NCBI GenBank assembly: GCA_021613535.1 | Contig: CP075496.1 | Location: 7,316,001-7,380,000, forward strand | Reading direction: 5' to 3' | Origin: Adineta vaga | Lineage: Eukaryota; Rotifera | Length of the DNA: 64,000 nt | Shown here: in pieces, positions 35,979-50,229 of the stretch | Layout of the letters: the number at the start of each line of letters is the position of its first letter | How positions within the stretch are numbered: position 1 is the stretch's first letter | Made by a program: the position numbers and the translations under genes | The notes under the pieces: model-generated | Database searches by the model: none | What the model saw: the letters and a program-made list of their open reading frames with translations, nothing else | What the model was told of the DNA's origin: nothing

Positions 35979-37650
35979 TTATAATTTCTTAGGAAATCGT
36001 TTTTCTGGTACAGCAGATTCGGCATAAAATGCATGAACATCACCTGATGGATTGATTGTAAAATTGTAGACATTCGTATAATGATATCGACCAAGAAAGT
36101 CACCGTAAAACGATTCAAATAAATCATAATCTTGATATCGTCCTAAACCAAGATCACTAAGTTTAACACTGACACGAATTGGGGTTCCATATGGTTGAGG
36201 ATAGAGTGCAACAAACTAAAAAGAAATGGAAGATTGAACATCGACAACTATATACCATTCTTCTCTACTCACTGCTGTACGATCATCTTCTAACGGTTTA
36301 CTCCATACTTCCACATTATCACTTAACTATAAGAAAAAGAATTTACAGAATAGTTTATGCTTGACAATCGATTTACTTTCAGTATACGTCGTCCCATAGC
36401 ACCAAGTGGATCTTGATTGATGGCAATTAAATTTTTATTTAAAATAATATCTCGTGCCCAATCACTAATAGTTCGAAGATCAACTGAGAGAATAAGTGGT
36501 GCAGCCATGATAGACCAAAGAGCCATTTGTGCTCGAGATTGACTTGGACTTAAACCAAAATTTCCAATAACAATCTATATGAAAAGAAAAAAAGAACGAA
36601 CATGAGTGTCAATAAAAACATGATGAATGGGAATTGTTCACCATATCTGGATCATTCCAATGTCCAGGACCATGAAAGGGTGAGAGACGATCTTGATTAT
36701 CACCAAACCATTGAACAATTGAATAAACACTTTCCCATGAATCATCAATATCAGCCCAGTTTCTCCATAAATTACATGTTTGTGCAATTGCTGTATAATT
36801 CGGTTTTACTTTAGAAAATTCTTGATATGCTGGCCATGAACATGAGAATGCGATGGGATAACCTGTTCCATTCAATGCAGTTTCCATCGCTGGATAACCC
36901 GTATCATAATCTTTGATATCAGCATTACAACCATCAAGTTTTAAATAATCAACTTTCCAACTAGCAAATGCTGTAGAAAAACATTTTTCATACATAATTT
37001 CACAAAAAATTTAATCTTATCAATTATTTACTTTTAGCATCTTGTACTAAATGTCCTAGAACACCGGGATAACCTGCACAGGTTTCTGTACCATAATCTT
37101 CATAGATACCGAATTTCAATCCTAAGGAATGAACATAATCTGATAATGCACGAATTCCACTTGGAAAACGTTTATTGTCAGGTTGTAATGAACCATCCTA
37201 AATATATAAATACGTCATATTTTCTTAGATTCACATTCAAATATTACCGCTGCACGAGTACTATTTAACCAACAATCATCAATAATGATATATTCATATC
37301 CAGCTGCTAAATATCCACCTTGTACTAGTAATTGTGCTTGTGTTCGAATTAGTTTTTCACTAGAATTCATCAACAGATGAATGATTGTTCATTATAATTT
37401 CATATTACCTAATACACGTATCTGGATCTGCTTGACAATCGACTACACAACGAAATCGTTGCCAAGTCAACCAACCCTATGAAAAGCAAGATTGATAAAA
37501 GTCTTGTTCAATTTTTTTCAAGGACAAATCATTTCCTACCATTGGTGGTTGTCGAAGTAAACCATTTTCAAGTGAACTTACATGTTGATTGTATGAACAC
37601 AAACAGACAAGTACAATGAAATATACTACCACATATTCTCTCCACTTCAT
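35979..37650 (-). CDS. NAGA: GH27 lysosomal glycosidase, alpha-N-acetylgalactosaminidase type
   Basis: GH27 enzymes remove terminal alpha-galactose or alpha-GalNAc from glycoconjugates in the lysosome. The ATG at 37650 starts a signal peptide ([18 protein letters not shown]) followed by the mature start QPPMGWLTW. The nucleophile Asp is in VDYLKLDGC and the acid/base Asp in GHWNDPDM. The specificity loop reads SCSWPAY, the Ser/Ala pair of alpha-N-acetylgalactosaminidase, where alpha-galactosidase A has Glu/Leu (CEWPLY). [21 protein letters not shown] and GRRILK also resemble NAGA. The C-terminal beta domain ends [20 protein letters not shown] at 35979. The gene has about eight exons with short introns. 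An acceptor lies 9 nt before the ATG. The family is certain; the substrate call rests on the loop. Confidence 0.88.
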
Positions 37651-38090
37651 GATAATAATCTAAAAATGAGAATATATCAAGTGATTGTTATCTTCTTGTA
37701 TCTTTTCATCTTTTTTTCTTTTCAAATCAACAAGACAAGATAAAACCATGTTGATATTGACCTTGCTCATATAATCAACATAGGACATATCCTTCTTGTG
37801 ACTTATTTATCCTCTTCTCCCTCTGCCTCGTTTTTTTTTTATCTTTTAAAACAAACTAAGCAAGAAGAAAAAAACGAATTTTGTTTATTTTGTGTCTTTC
37901 TTTTAACATTTAGAAAGAATATGAAATTACAATATTAGTTAAATAACCAACACCAACTGTCTTTTTGTTTACAACCGAGAAAATTATCCGAGAAGAAACT
38001 TTTGTATTAGTAAAATTATCACAAAACAAAATGTTACTATGTATATCACTGTATATAAAATGATAAGAAATAGAAATAAATATTTGATGA
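37651..38090. other. Non-coding spacer
   Basis: It contains the GH27 gene's 5' side, with an acceptor (CTCATTTTTAG) at 37660, and the 3' side of the zinc-finger gene. No exon is visible. Confidence 0.5.
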
Positions 38091-39879
38091 TTATTGAGTA
38101 TAATTATGATAAGATTCTTGATTGTTAGTAATTACAGTCGATGCGAAGTATTCTGCATGATAATTTTGTGAATGTAGTGTCACTATAAGAAAAAAACTAG
38201 ATAGTCATTCAGTTAAAAGTGATTATCGTACGATAATTAGATGTAGAAGATTGTTGATCATAATAATTGTATGGATATTGTACAGGAGGACGTGATAGTG
38301 TACCTTGATCATTGAAACTTATTGATTCTGATGAATGATATTGAATATTTGCTTGTGGATAAGAATTACCGTAAGATGAATAGGAATAATCATGATTATT
38401 ATCTTGATCATGAGTTGTACGTATACGTTTAGTGTTAGGTTCATCTAAAGAATTGGAATTTTTCATTAACTGTATTTGAAATAGATTTGAGTATTGATTA
38501 TCTGGATCAAAAGCACCAAAAATATTCGTAGATGTTGATTGATTGAATGTTTGATTTGATTGCATTAATTGAGACTGAAGTGGACGTTTGGAAATGTTAT
38601 ATGAATCACGAAATCTCGGAAACTTTTGACGAATCTTAAATATTGAAATAAAATAAAGATATATTTTCCTAAATGAATACATTTACTTGATGATTTTGTT
38701 GTTTAAATGATCTTTTCGCCATGGGATTATGTATAGCACTTTTGATATGCTAAATGAAAAACTTTTTCGCTGAAAAATAGTCATATAAAATAATTCATAC
38801 ATTAATAAGTTCTATTTTTTTAACAAATTTTTTGTCACATCGTTTACATTCATAATAATATTCAGGATCTTTTTGATCTATCTGTGATATTTCATAGTTC
38901 TTAAAATTGATCTGTAATGCCATTGCTTGCTTGTGGCAATAAGCTAGTGATCAACAAAACAAATTTGCATGAAACGAATGAGATTTACAAATATGAATTT
39001 ACCTTCTTCTGTTGCTCGTCGCTTGTGATCTTTTTGAGCTAGATGTGCGATTAATTTTGCTTCAGTAGTAAATTTTATACAACAAACTTCACAAAATCTT
39101 GATGACGAAGAATTTTCGATATTGGTATCAGGATTTGGTTGTATAGGATTGGACGTCTAAACGATTAGAATCTCTTATTAATTCAATTTTTTCTCATCAA
39201 AATAAAGTAAAATATCAGTGATAGTTTTGAATAGTTAAACGAAATTGAGTTAAAGATTCGCTAAGCGAAAATATGATTAATTTTAGTTTAGTAGTTAAGT
39301 GTATTGTCGATAAACATACAGCGCGAAGTTGAAGTTTTTGATGTTTTTTTCCCTTGAAATGATTATCAAGTGTCGCTTGACTACTGCATGTGATATTACA
39401 TAAGTCACACATGAAACCTTTCGGAGCTGAGGATGTTGGTGTAAACTTTCTTTCGGACAAAGAATCATCTGATATTTTACTTTCATTAGATTGCATTATC
39501 AATTCGGTTTTGCTCGAACAAAAGTCGTCATAAGTTGGCTGCTTATAATCAGGATTTTGCTAAAAAAGAACAAACGAAATTAAAAATCAATCAATACGTA
39601 GAAAAGATTATTCTTACAAGAAGCATTTTCTTATATGCTTTTGCATGTCGTTTACCTTGAATATGATCCTTATAATTTGATGGACTATTCAGAAATGCTC
39701 CACATAGATCACATATCACTCCATGTTGAGTATGTGCTGTATCAGTCGAAGCTTGCTCATACTTGTTTGTGTTATTGATAAAATATTGATTGTTGATGTC
39801 TATTGAAAAAGGAGAACACAGTTTTTGTATTATTTTAAAAGAATAAGAAAAATGATCCTACCGTGGATGGATCAACCAT
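38091..39879 (-). CDS. Zinc-finger protein with four U1/JAZ-type C2H2 fingers
   Basis: Four fingers of the type C-x2-C-x12-H-x5-H are encoded on separate exons: VICDLCGAFLNSPSNYKDHI (about 39650-39730), FMCDLCNITCSSQATLDNHF (about 39340-39415), FCEVCCIKFTTEAKLIAHL (about 39020-39105) and YECKRCDKKFVKKIELINHI (about 38800-38870). This class (ZNF346, ZNF385, ZFR types) usually binds double-stranded RNA or structured nucleic acid. A disordered Gln/Asn/Ser/Tyr-rich tail follows; its last exon probably ends YHNYTQ at 38091 after an intron near 38185-38225. The start is unresolved: the ATG at 39879 (MVDPST) does not join the next exon in frame with the donor I see. No one-to-one orthologue can be named. 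Confidence 0.68.
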
Positions 39880-40185
39880 TGTTCTATGTCTGTTGTCGAA
39901 GGAAATTGTGTCTAAAATATTTTCGATAAAATCAAATCATTCTTCTATTCGTGTAAATATGTGTATTTGAAATTTTTCTTTTATTTCTTTAGAATAAAAG
40001 CCCGAGCAACTACAATATTAATTGAAGAATACTGATTTAAATAGACAGAAAAAAAAACAAAGAAATGGACGGATGAAATTAAACATACAGATATGCACAT
40101 CAGTTGCATTCATTCAGATTTGAATATGAAAAGAAAACGAATAGAACAATCTAATCGAACAGAAAAAATAAATCGTAAGTCATTT

Positions 40186-40997
40186 TTAGAATTCAACACC
40201 ATATTTATCAAAATCACGAACAACAATATGTAAACGTAAATGAACTTTGCCCATAGATACTGTTCGTAATTTATAAAGTTCAGCACTTGATGAAACCAAA
40301 TCAGGATTCTGAAATAAAGTTAAAATGATCTCTATAGTTTTATCTCTTTCTCTCTGATACTTCAACCATTGCCTGTTACAACTTACTTTCAATTGTGAAC
40401 TACCACCAATGAATTGTGTTTTAAGTTCTTCAATCAGCGTACCTTTGGGTCTCCATGTTACACATTCAATTTCATGAAAACCTGGACTAACTGGTATATG
40501 ACAAAAACCGTAACTATATAATTCATTACGTCCATATGAATCTTGATGCCATACTTGAAACTAAAAAATCATATAGAAAATAATCATTCATTATATAACT
40601 GGAACCTAAATATGACCACGTACGTGAAATTTTGGCCAGCCTATAAAGAAAAAAATATATATAATAAGACTTTATACAAAACATCGATGTTCGTTACGCT
40701 TCAATAATCGTACAGAAAGAATGTATTTCTATTTGCTTACATCATTTTATGTACCGAATAGGTCTCTCACAATATTTTCTTACCTTGTAAACCTTTCGTA
40801 GCAAAATGAAGATCAATAGGATGACACCAGTTGGCAACTGGTTCATCCGATGGATCATCAACTTGTGTTTGCCCTTCGTGATCACCTTGTAACACACGCC
40901 AAGCACTTCCCATTTGTACCTTCCATTTACAAAAAAGACTTGCTTCAGGAAAGCCACTTCCACCAACGATTTGTCCAATTACATGTACTTCGGCCAT
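40186..40997 (-). CDS. B9D2: B9 domain-containing protein 2
   Basis: B9D2 belongs to the MKS/B9 module of the ciliary transition zone, with B9D1 and MKS1. The ATG at 40997 gives [20 protein letters not shown], almost the same as the vertebrate start, then [25 protein letters not shown] and [14 protein letters not shown]. Short introns separate the exon around 40450-40560, which carries the [14 protein letters not shown]-like block and the start of the Pro-Gly segment, from the last exon, which ends [11 protein letters not shown] at 40186. All B9 blocks are in order and the length is near the usual 175 residues. It is a strong orthologue call and, together with TTC12, fits a ciliated animal. 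Confidence 0.93.
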
Positions 40998-41382
40998 AAT
41001 TTATTTGATAAAATAGAATAGATGATTCAATAAAACGGACGTAGGAGATTGAAGTAGACAGACAGACAGTTACCATCCACTCTCAATTGGTTGCTATCGA
41101 CTGACATTCTAATCAGGTATCAAACCTCCATAGGTGCTCACGACATCTTTCGTCAACAAGTAAGAGCAAGTAATGCTGATTTTGTTTTAGTTTTAGTAGT
41201 ATACTTAAGTTTAACTTCATGCCGTCTAAGTTGATCAAGTTAATCAATTCAAATCTATCTCTTCGTTTACAGTAGTATACATATGATTATTCCTTTCAAA
41301 TGCAGACAAATTATTTCAAAATCTTGTAGAAACTAATTTTATTACAATAATATTGGTGATAAAAAAAAGTCTTTCTTTCATT
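40998..41382. other. Non-coding spacer between B9D2 and the GH31 gene
   Basis: About 385 bp of A+T-rich DNA, with a GACAGACAGACAG stretch near 41058. It should hold the B9D2 promoter and the 3'UTR of the GH31 gene. No exon is seen. Confidence 0.5.
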
Positions 41383-44129
41383 CTAACATCGTCGAAATAT
41401 TGGAATATCTTCGATAGTGACTGGATATGTATGTGTTTGATGTCCATCATAAATATGTTCTGTTTGAATACATGTCCATCTTCCTTGTGGTAAATAAATT
41501 TTTAATTCATCAACGTTTTCTTCCAAAACAGGTGCAATAAGTAAATCATTTCCTAACATGTATTCATTATCACAGATTTGTGCTTTCATATCATAAGGAT
41601 CATAAAACCACAACGGTCGAATCATGGGTGTACCATATTGTACACATTCTTCAGCTGTTGATAATAGAATTGAGCGAAAACGTTCACGAATTTGAAGACA
41701 TTTATGTGCTATACGAATTACTTGTTCATCGTTATAAAGCCATGGTGGAAAAGAAAATTGAATTGCTGGCAAAAGAACATTCAGTTGAAGCCAGCGTATA
41801 TACAATTCACGTTGTGGTAAACGTGTTTGAGATATTGTTAGACCATATCCATTACCACCAACCTATGTTCAAAAACAACGATTACTAAATTATCTGAGAG
41901 CGAGAACTCACTGATCTACAGATGAACGATGTTTCTTATACTATGATATTATGATACTTCTCGAAGAATAATATGCTTCTTTCAATGATACTATTATCAT
42001 CAATATTTTGTTAGAAGAAGTAATGTAAATAAAGAGATTATTTTACTTGATTGACTTTAATAATCAGAAGAAGTTTATTAGGTTGATTAGTCTATAATTA
42101 TAAATTCTTCTATAAAAAGACAAACCTCTTGACCGTGTATCAATTAGAATCTTTTTTCCGTAGAAAATATATACCAAATGTATCTATTCTCAATGCTTTA
42201 CTTACCATATCAGGTAGAATAAATGGATAACCAAGAAGACTTAAATTAAAGATACTTGGTAGTAATGATCTTAGACCATTTTTATATGACCAATGTGAAT
42301 CTTTATCAATAATTCGAACAAACATCGGTAAATGTTGCGTACGATATCCAACACGTACTTCCTGTAAACGATTATTTGGATCCATTTGATGAGCAAGTTG
42401 TGCAAATAGATGTGAATAAATTGCAGGACTAGTAGCTGAAGTTATTTTATCTGTTATGATAGATGTGCAAGATGAATTTGCAAATGAACCAAAGATTGGT
42501 AGCCAATTGACTTCGCCAGCATCAAATTTAAAACTATCAATATTATAAAGTTTTTGTAAACGTTGAAGATTTGAATTATATTCTTGTCGAGTGGAGTCAT
42601 TAGTTAGATCTAAAACACCGGCAAGACCATTCCACCATAATGAAATACCGGGGAATGAAGGTAAAAATTGTTGATGAATGTATTTCATGATGAAAATAAA
42701 TGGTTGAAATACAGGATTACATAGGAAATCATCAAAAACAAGTTGAAGAAAGCGACTTCGTTCAACAATTGAATCAATCAGTGTGGGGAGAATATTCATA
42801 TTAATTAATAAACCACGACGCCAATAATCAATGAACTGAAATGATTTACAAGATAAAAATGGATGAATCCAGAATGTAACTCGAAAATTAAGTTCTTTTA
42901 ATTTTTCTATCATTTGTTTTGGATCAGGAAATTTTGTTGTATCAAAATCTAATACACCCTAATAAGAATACACAAAGTTTATTCTTGTTCAAAAATATCA
43001 AATCTTACATAATGTGGTGTCCAATCATCATCAATACATATTTGTGAACGTGGAAAATTTCGTCGTACGATTTCTTCTGCATAATTCAAAACCTTTTCAG
43101 TATTAATATTTTGTTTAAATTGTGCCCATGTTGACCAAATAGGATCTGTTATCATACGAGGATTCGGTATGTCCGTTGGTTTTCCTAAATAACGATTGAT
43201 CATAGTTAAATGTAAATCACGCATATTAACATGTTGTAAAAGTTTATATTGAAATTGATGAGAATGAAATGTGGATTGTCGATAAGGTGTTCGATATTCA
43301 GATATTAATTGAAGATGTTTCTTATTCATTGATACAAATAATGGTACGAGTGGATCAATAAATAGTGCTAAACCAAGTGATGATAACCAATAGCGTTCAC
43401 AAACACTTCCGAACATATTTCTAAAAAGATAATTTCCTAAAATAATATTAATTTCCGATACTATTTACTTATAAGCATCATTAGGAATCATTGCTTGACA
43501 TTTAGTAACAAATTGATTGATAGGCCAATAGATTGTTCGTTGCGTAGCACCACCATACCAATATCCACTATCAATCAAATTAAATTTATCATCAAAACGT
43601 ATACGATAGGATGGACTAGACCATAGAAATGTATATTCATGTACAAAATATGTTCGTTTGGATTGACAACTTCAAAAATATAAAATTTCACGATGGAGAA
43701 GAACGAAGAACTACAGAAGTAGTTGTCTCACCTTTGTTGTTCTAAATACTCGTGTTTAATTATCAAATGGATATTTGATTTAGCAAAACTAATATCAATC
43801 TGTTCATCTTGTATGTCTAAATGACTTATTCGATATCGTCGTCCATTCAGTTGCGCTAATTCAATCAATTGTTTTTCTAATGGTGATATTTGTATATTTA
43901 AAAGAATGATTCCACTATTGGAGATTTGAAATGACAAAGTATGAAATAAGAATGAACGATTTTGTAATTTTATATTGATCTCATGTTCGCTTTGAGAACG
44001 ACGTCGAACAACGAACCAATAATACCAAATAAAAAATGCACAGATCAAACCAACAACAATAATGGATAGAAGAGTTGAATAAATGAAAAGTCGAAAACCA
44101 AACCATAACCAACCTCGTACATCTGTCAT
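41383..44129 (-). CDS. MYORG: Type II membrane GH31 glycosidase, MYORG-like
   Basis: MYORG-type proteins are ER/Golgi-luminal GH31 glycosidases anchored by an N-terminal helix; the human protein acts as an alpha-galactosidase. The ATG at 44129 gives a short cytosolic part, a membrane helix (LLSIIVVGLICAFFIWYYW) and a basic segment. The luminal part contains ICIDDDWTPHY, NFRVTFWIHPFLS, GISLWWNGLAGVLDLTN and IDSFKFDAGEVNWLP, whose Asp is the expected nucleophile. Then come SHWSYKNGLRSLLPSIFNLS and a beta-domain with GTPMIRPLWFYDP and LGNDLLIAPVLEE, ending at 41383. An intron of about 240-300 bp (41860-42200 region) is longer than usual. The GH31 family is certain; MYORG is inferred from topology and active-site context. 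Confidence 0.82.
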
Positions 44130-44914
44130 CGTTTCTTTTTTTAAATGTTGTATTTAATCATCTAGTTCTTTTTTACTGTGTGTATGTCAGTATTTTTTCT
44201 TATCACCACTCGGATGTTGAATCTGTAAAACACATAGTTTCAAAGGTCGAAGTCTATAGTTTTATCTGTGAATAAGTTTTTTAAAAATAGGTTTTTTTTC
44301 GTTCATTATTTTTGCTGCAGACTTTTTCTGATGTGTATATGCTGAAAAGAAAGAGATAGAAAGAACGAAAGAAGGCTAAGAGAAAGAAGAAGAAAGAAAA
44401 TGAAGGACAAAAAAATGTGTGTATGACGCGATTGATAATATGAGAGTAAAGCTGTTCTTTCCTAGATGATCAAATGAACAACACACACACACACTTACAA
44501 ACACAAATTTATATATTTATATATAGAACAGCGATATAAGTGAGAGAAATCCACACAAACACGCACATAAGGGAGGTTTAGGTCCCAGGCAATGAGGAAA
44601 GAAAAAAATAGTGTACAAAAGCATGTTGAAAAACGAAAAAAGATGCAGCGGTGAGGACACACACACTAAAGCCGAATGGGTGATTTTTTTTATTCATCAC
44701 ACAAACAGGTTGTTCATACTATGATGATATATCTTAATACAATAACAATAAATATTCTTCTTGGTGATGGTGTTATTAGTCTCTCGTCGGTATATAAGAA
44801 GAATTAAAGAATTAAAAGAAGCCACTGATACACTGACACACACACACGCACACATATATATATATACGACAAGAATGAAGAGAAAAAGAAAGAGAAAATT
44901 AACGAGAATGTCGT
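44130..44914. other. Non-coding spacer with CA repeats
   Basis: CA-type repeats lie near 44479-44494 and 44840-44856, and GAAA-rich sequence near 44345-44410. It should hold the MYORG-like gene's promoter and the GSK3 3'UTR. No exon is seen. Confidence 0.5.
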
Positions 44915-46749
<1,835 letters not shown>

Positions 46750-48109
46750 TCTCAATAAAATGGGAAGATTTGCTTGAAAATTTTCAAATTCGTTTAGACG
46801 GACGATTGTACACAGGAGAAAGAAAAAAGGATTGGTCTTAGAGAAAAATCCGTTTTTCTCTCATATTGATTTTTAAATACATAAAGATTAATAAACAAGA
46901 TGAGAGATGTTGAGATCTAGAAAAAAACAACAAACAAAAGATAATTTTTTTGTCAATAAATTGATAGTTAAGACAAAAGAAAAAGATAAAAAAAGAGGAA
47001 TGACATATGATCTATTTATTCATCGTTTTTCTAGACATCATCTTTCAGTATGTATCGTGTGGGTGTCTTTGCGTTGCTTGCTTGTTTCGCCTTACTTTAC
47101 TTGTCGATGGGTGATGATCAGAAAAACGCCATACCGGTGGTAGTAGAGCAGCCGAGGTCAACAAACAAGAAAATTTTCTTTTTTTATAAAATTTATTTCA
47201 ACAAAACTATTCATTTTGAAGATAAGAAAAATTTTTTCATCAAAATTACCTATGATATTATCTAGAATATGTAGATGGCATTATTATCGATTCGATAAGA
47301 TATTAGCGTCATCTGTGCATCATAGAAAACATTCATTAAACTATCATCTACGGTGGATATAACGTAAACATTTCGAATTCTAGGATGTGATGTTTTATTA
47401 TCAGAAACAAATGTTCATTTATGGAATCGCAAAAGTTTTTCTCTGAAAAACAAAAAATGCTTGATGTGTCCTATCACATAAGCAGACGATAAACATAGTT
47501 ATCTACGTACAACAGGATCGGGTTAAATAGTTTGACGTTATCGAACATATATATCAGTTTTTTGCTATTTACAGCAATTCATCGACTATATATTACATTA
47601 CCTTAAATACTTATTTTGTCGCATCTGATTAGTAGTAGGTTTGAATATGAAAAATCGATTGAATTCATTTATATAGTTGTTCTTTGCAATTTAAGAGTAT
47701 AATAAACCTTCGCGTTCATCACATTTTCTTCCTCTACATCAATCTTGAGACATATATATGTATATATATTCAAGCATGAAACAATTAAGATCCCAATATG
47801 AATATTCAGATGTGTTAAAGAAAAAGTAAATAATCAGATCTTTTGTTGTGATTATGATGAAATTAAATAAAAAAGTATACCTATCGACCGAGGAGATCAG
47901 CAAAGTGAACTTTAATATTCACACGTAAAATATTTCATTAAAATGTCAAAGTGTCAAAGTCTTTAGATTTTTTATATTATTTTTTTTGACCTTTTATATG
48001 CGGGAAAAGAGAGAACAAGAATTCATAAGTTTTGTAAGATTTATTTATATACAAAGTTATTGAAAATCATTCTGATTAAAAGAAAACAACTGAGTTTATT
48101 CGTTGTAAT
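46750..48109. other. Non-coding region upstream of GSK3, with one possible small secreted ORF
   Basis: It contains the GSK3 promoter side and the FAM221A 3' side. Apart from the small frame at 47050 I see no coding signal. The sequence is A+T rich, with a TATATATG run near 47750-47770. Confidence 0.45.
47050..47265 (+). CDS. Possible small secreted peptide (hypothetical, first exon or single exon)
   Basis: A 71-residue frame begins with a signal-peptide-like segment (MYRVGVFALLACFALLYLSM), followed by GDDQKNAIPVVVEQPR. The DNA of this first half is clearly more GC-rich than its surroundings, as coding exons are here. A pyrimidine tract with AG acceptors ends 1 and 15 nt before the ATG. The second half becomes Lys/Phe/Ile-rich and looks like random A+T DNA, so the coding part may stop or splice near the CCGAG|GTCAAC at about 47155. 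No family is recognised. Confidence 0.3.
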   Translation: MYRVGVFALLACFALLYLSMGDDQKNAIPVVVEQPRSTNKKIFFFYKIYFNKTIHFEDKKNFFIKITYDII

Positions 48110-49924
48110 TTATTTTTTGCCACCAGTAATACGACGTTGTGGTGACTTATCGTTTCGTTTGCCAGTTGTTAATTGCGCATTAGTATCATAAGGATTCGGT
48201 GGTGCACGAATACCACGTGAAAGACGTTGCTAAAAAGAGATGAGTATTGAAGACAGAAGTTAATATTTTTGAGTAACTTACTCGTTCTTGATAACGACGT
48301 TCATAAAAATCTAATTCAGATTCACCAGGTCGTCGCATTTGTGATCGTGCTTCTGCACCTTTTAAAATAAATATAGAACACTTTCATCATGTCTAACAAA
48401 AAACATTGCTTTCTATTTACTATTAGGATCATGAGATGCATGCGAACGAAGTATGGGATGATCCATGGCAGTTATTGGTTGATTAAGAAATTCATCGTCA
48501 GGCCGACCTGTAAAAGACATAATAGTTCTTGTTAGGATAAAGATTAAGAAAAGAGATGTTAGTCTCTACCTCGTCCGCTTGGATCCAATCTAAGATAGCC
48601 TTCAGCTAATGAACTGAATCCCGTCAAACCACCCATTGCTTTATAGGGTGTTGCATAACCTGTTGGATGACCTCGTTGTTCTCTTTCATCTTTTGTCTCG
48701 ACTAGAGTTATATGTTTATTTGCTGATTCACCACATGTACATGTAAATGGAGCAGAAAAACCAGTACAATTACAATCTATTCACGATTTAAAGCATACAT
48801 CTATTTCAATAGAGAAAGCTCCTTCAATACTTTTTTGACATTTGTATGGTGGTCTATTAGTGTGATTGTCGAGAGAATGTTTACAACGACAATTTGGATC
48901 ACTTGTACCGGATGCATTAGCTACATATTCAAAGGAAACACAACGACAACCTGATTGACGACATGAAATAAGTATGGGTCGTTCTGTTGGAATTTCAGCA
49001 AAATCTGTTCTATGTTCAGAAAATCTAAACAAAAACATATCCACATACACAGAAGAGTTTAGTTTTTCGAAAGATAATTTACTTATGTCGACAAAGACAT
49101 TTATGCTGAGGTCCAATTAAGATACAGTCCATACCTTGAGGATTTACCCATGACACATATAACCGATTGCGAAGACGCTAAATATAATTCAATATAAATA
49201 TGTTCAGATATTCTACTAGAATCTTCTTCTCATCGCTAACGATTTTCAAGAACAAGAATAAAAACATTTGACGACATATCTGTATAAGAAGAAATTACAT
49301 GCACACAAATTTCATCTTCGAAATAAAACGAAAGTCTAAATTAGTTCAAATCGTAGTCAAACAATATCTTTATCAACCGTTTGAATTGCTTAGTCCTTAT
49401 TTCAAATGTACTTTTCATGACAAAAACAAACATCTCGATTAAAAAAGCTTTTACTGCATACTACATTTATGCAAGATTATCTCGACTATTTTGTCCTTAT
49501 CAATGACATTAATAAGCTTTACAAAACATTGCATGCAACAAGATGCATATCACAGTAAAAACGTCACGTTATAGCTAATATGGATTCACATTTCAACGTA
49601 CCCTAGATAATCTGAAAAATCTAAATTATGTCTTCAAATTCGACTGCATAGTTCCTTTTTTCTTGAGTTTCAAAAGTTTTCTCTTACCATTGGTAAAACA
49701 CGTTTCTTATAGTCTTCATATTCTTCGGGAGAAAATACTTGTCCTCCGTCATCATCACCGACAATTCTATGTCAAAAGAGACAATGATTAAAATAGTTCA
49801 TTTTTTTGCATTAAAACTATGTTGCTTACGCTCGATATTCAAAATAAGCATCAACATCAGCTGCTGCATGTGATGGTAAATTAATATATTCACCAGGAGC
49901 ACGTCTAGGTTCTCGCCCAGCCAT
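48110..49924 (-). CDS. FAM221A: FAM221A-like Cys-rich protein
   Basis: The function of this conserved animal family is not established. The ATG at 49924 gives MAGREPRRAPGEYINLPSHA and DVDAYFEYRAIVGDDDGG, then VFSPEEYEDYKKRVLPM, LRNRLYVSWVNPQGMDC, CRQSGCRCVSFEY, NCRCKHSLDNHT, CTCGESANKH and the strongly conserved MGGLTGFSSLAEGYLRLD, ending with ELDFYERRYQERQ and a basic tail at 48110. The repeated CxC..H..H patterns suggest bound metal. About seven exons have short introns, except one of about 480 bp (49180-49685). An in-frame ATG lies upstream (50014 region), but family alignment favours 49924. It diverges from SUCLG2. Confidence 0.9.
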
Positions 49925-50229
49925 ATTAATAATCAATGAAAGCGATAAATGAAAATAGATATTTTCTCGTCTCGTTTCTGTATCTAAACAACCGATTTTA
50001 GCTAACATTTTCAAAAGATGTCGCTAATGAAAATGTTTTTCTCAAAAATCTTTATTAAAATAGTCCTCAAAAACTAAGTTCACAAGTTTTAACACGAACA
50101 GAATTTTTTATTTTCAAACTTTATTTGTATTGTAGGTCCTTGAGATGTCGCTTCCAAAGATTCCATTTTGCTTACCTTACTACACCACACCCTTTGCATT
50201 CAATCACAATCCTGTATCTTGAAACTACG
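49925..50229. promoter_or_regulatory. Divergent promoter region FAM221A / SUCLG2
   Basis: About 305 bp separate the two start codons. A pyrimidine-rich run ending in GTATTGTAG lies near 50126-50135, a possible leader acceptor for SUCLG2. The promoter role is inferred from layout. Confidence 0.45.
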
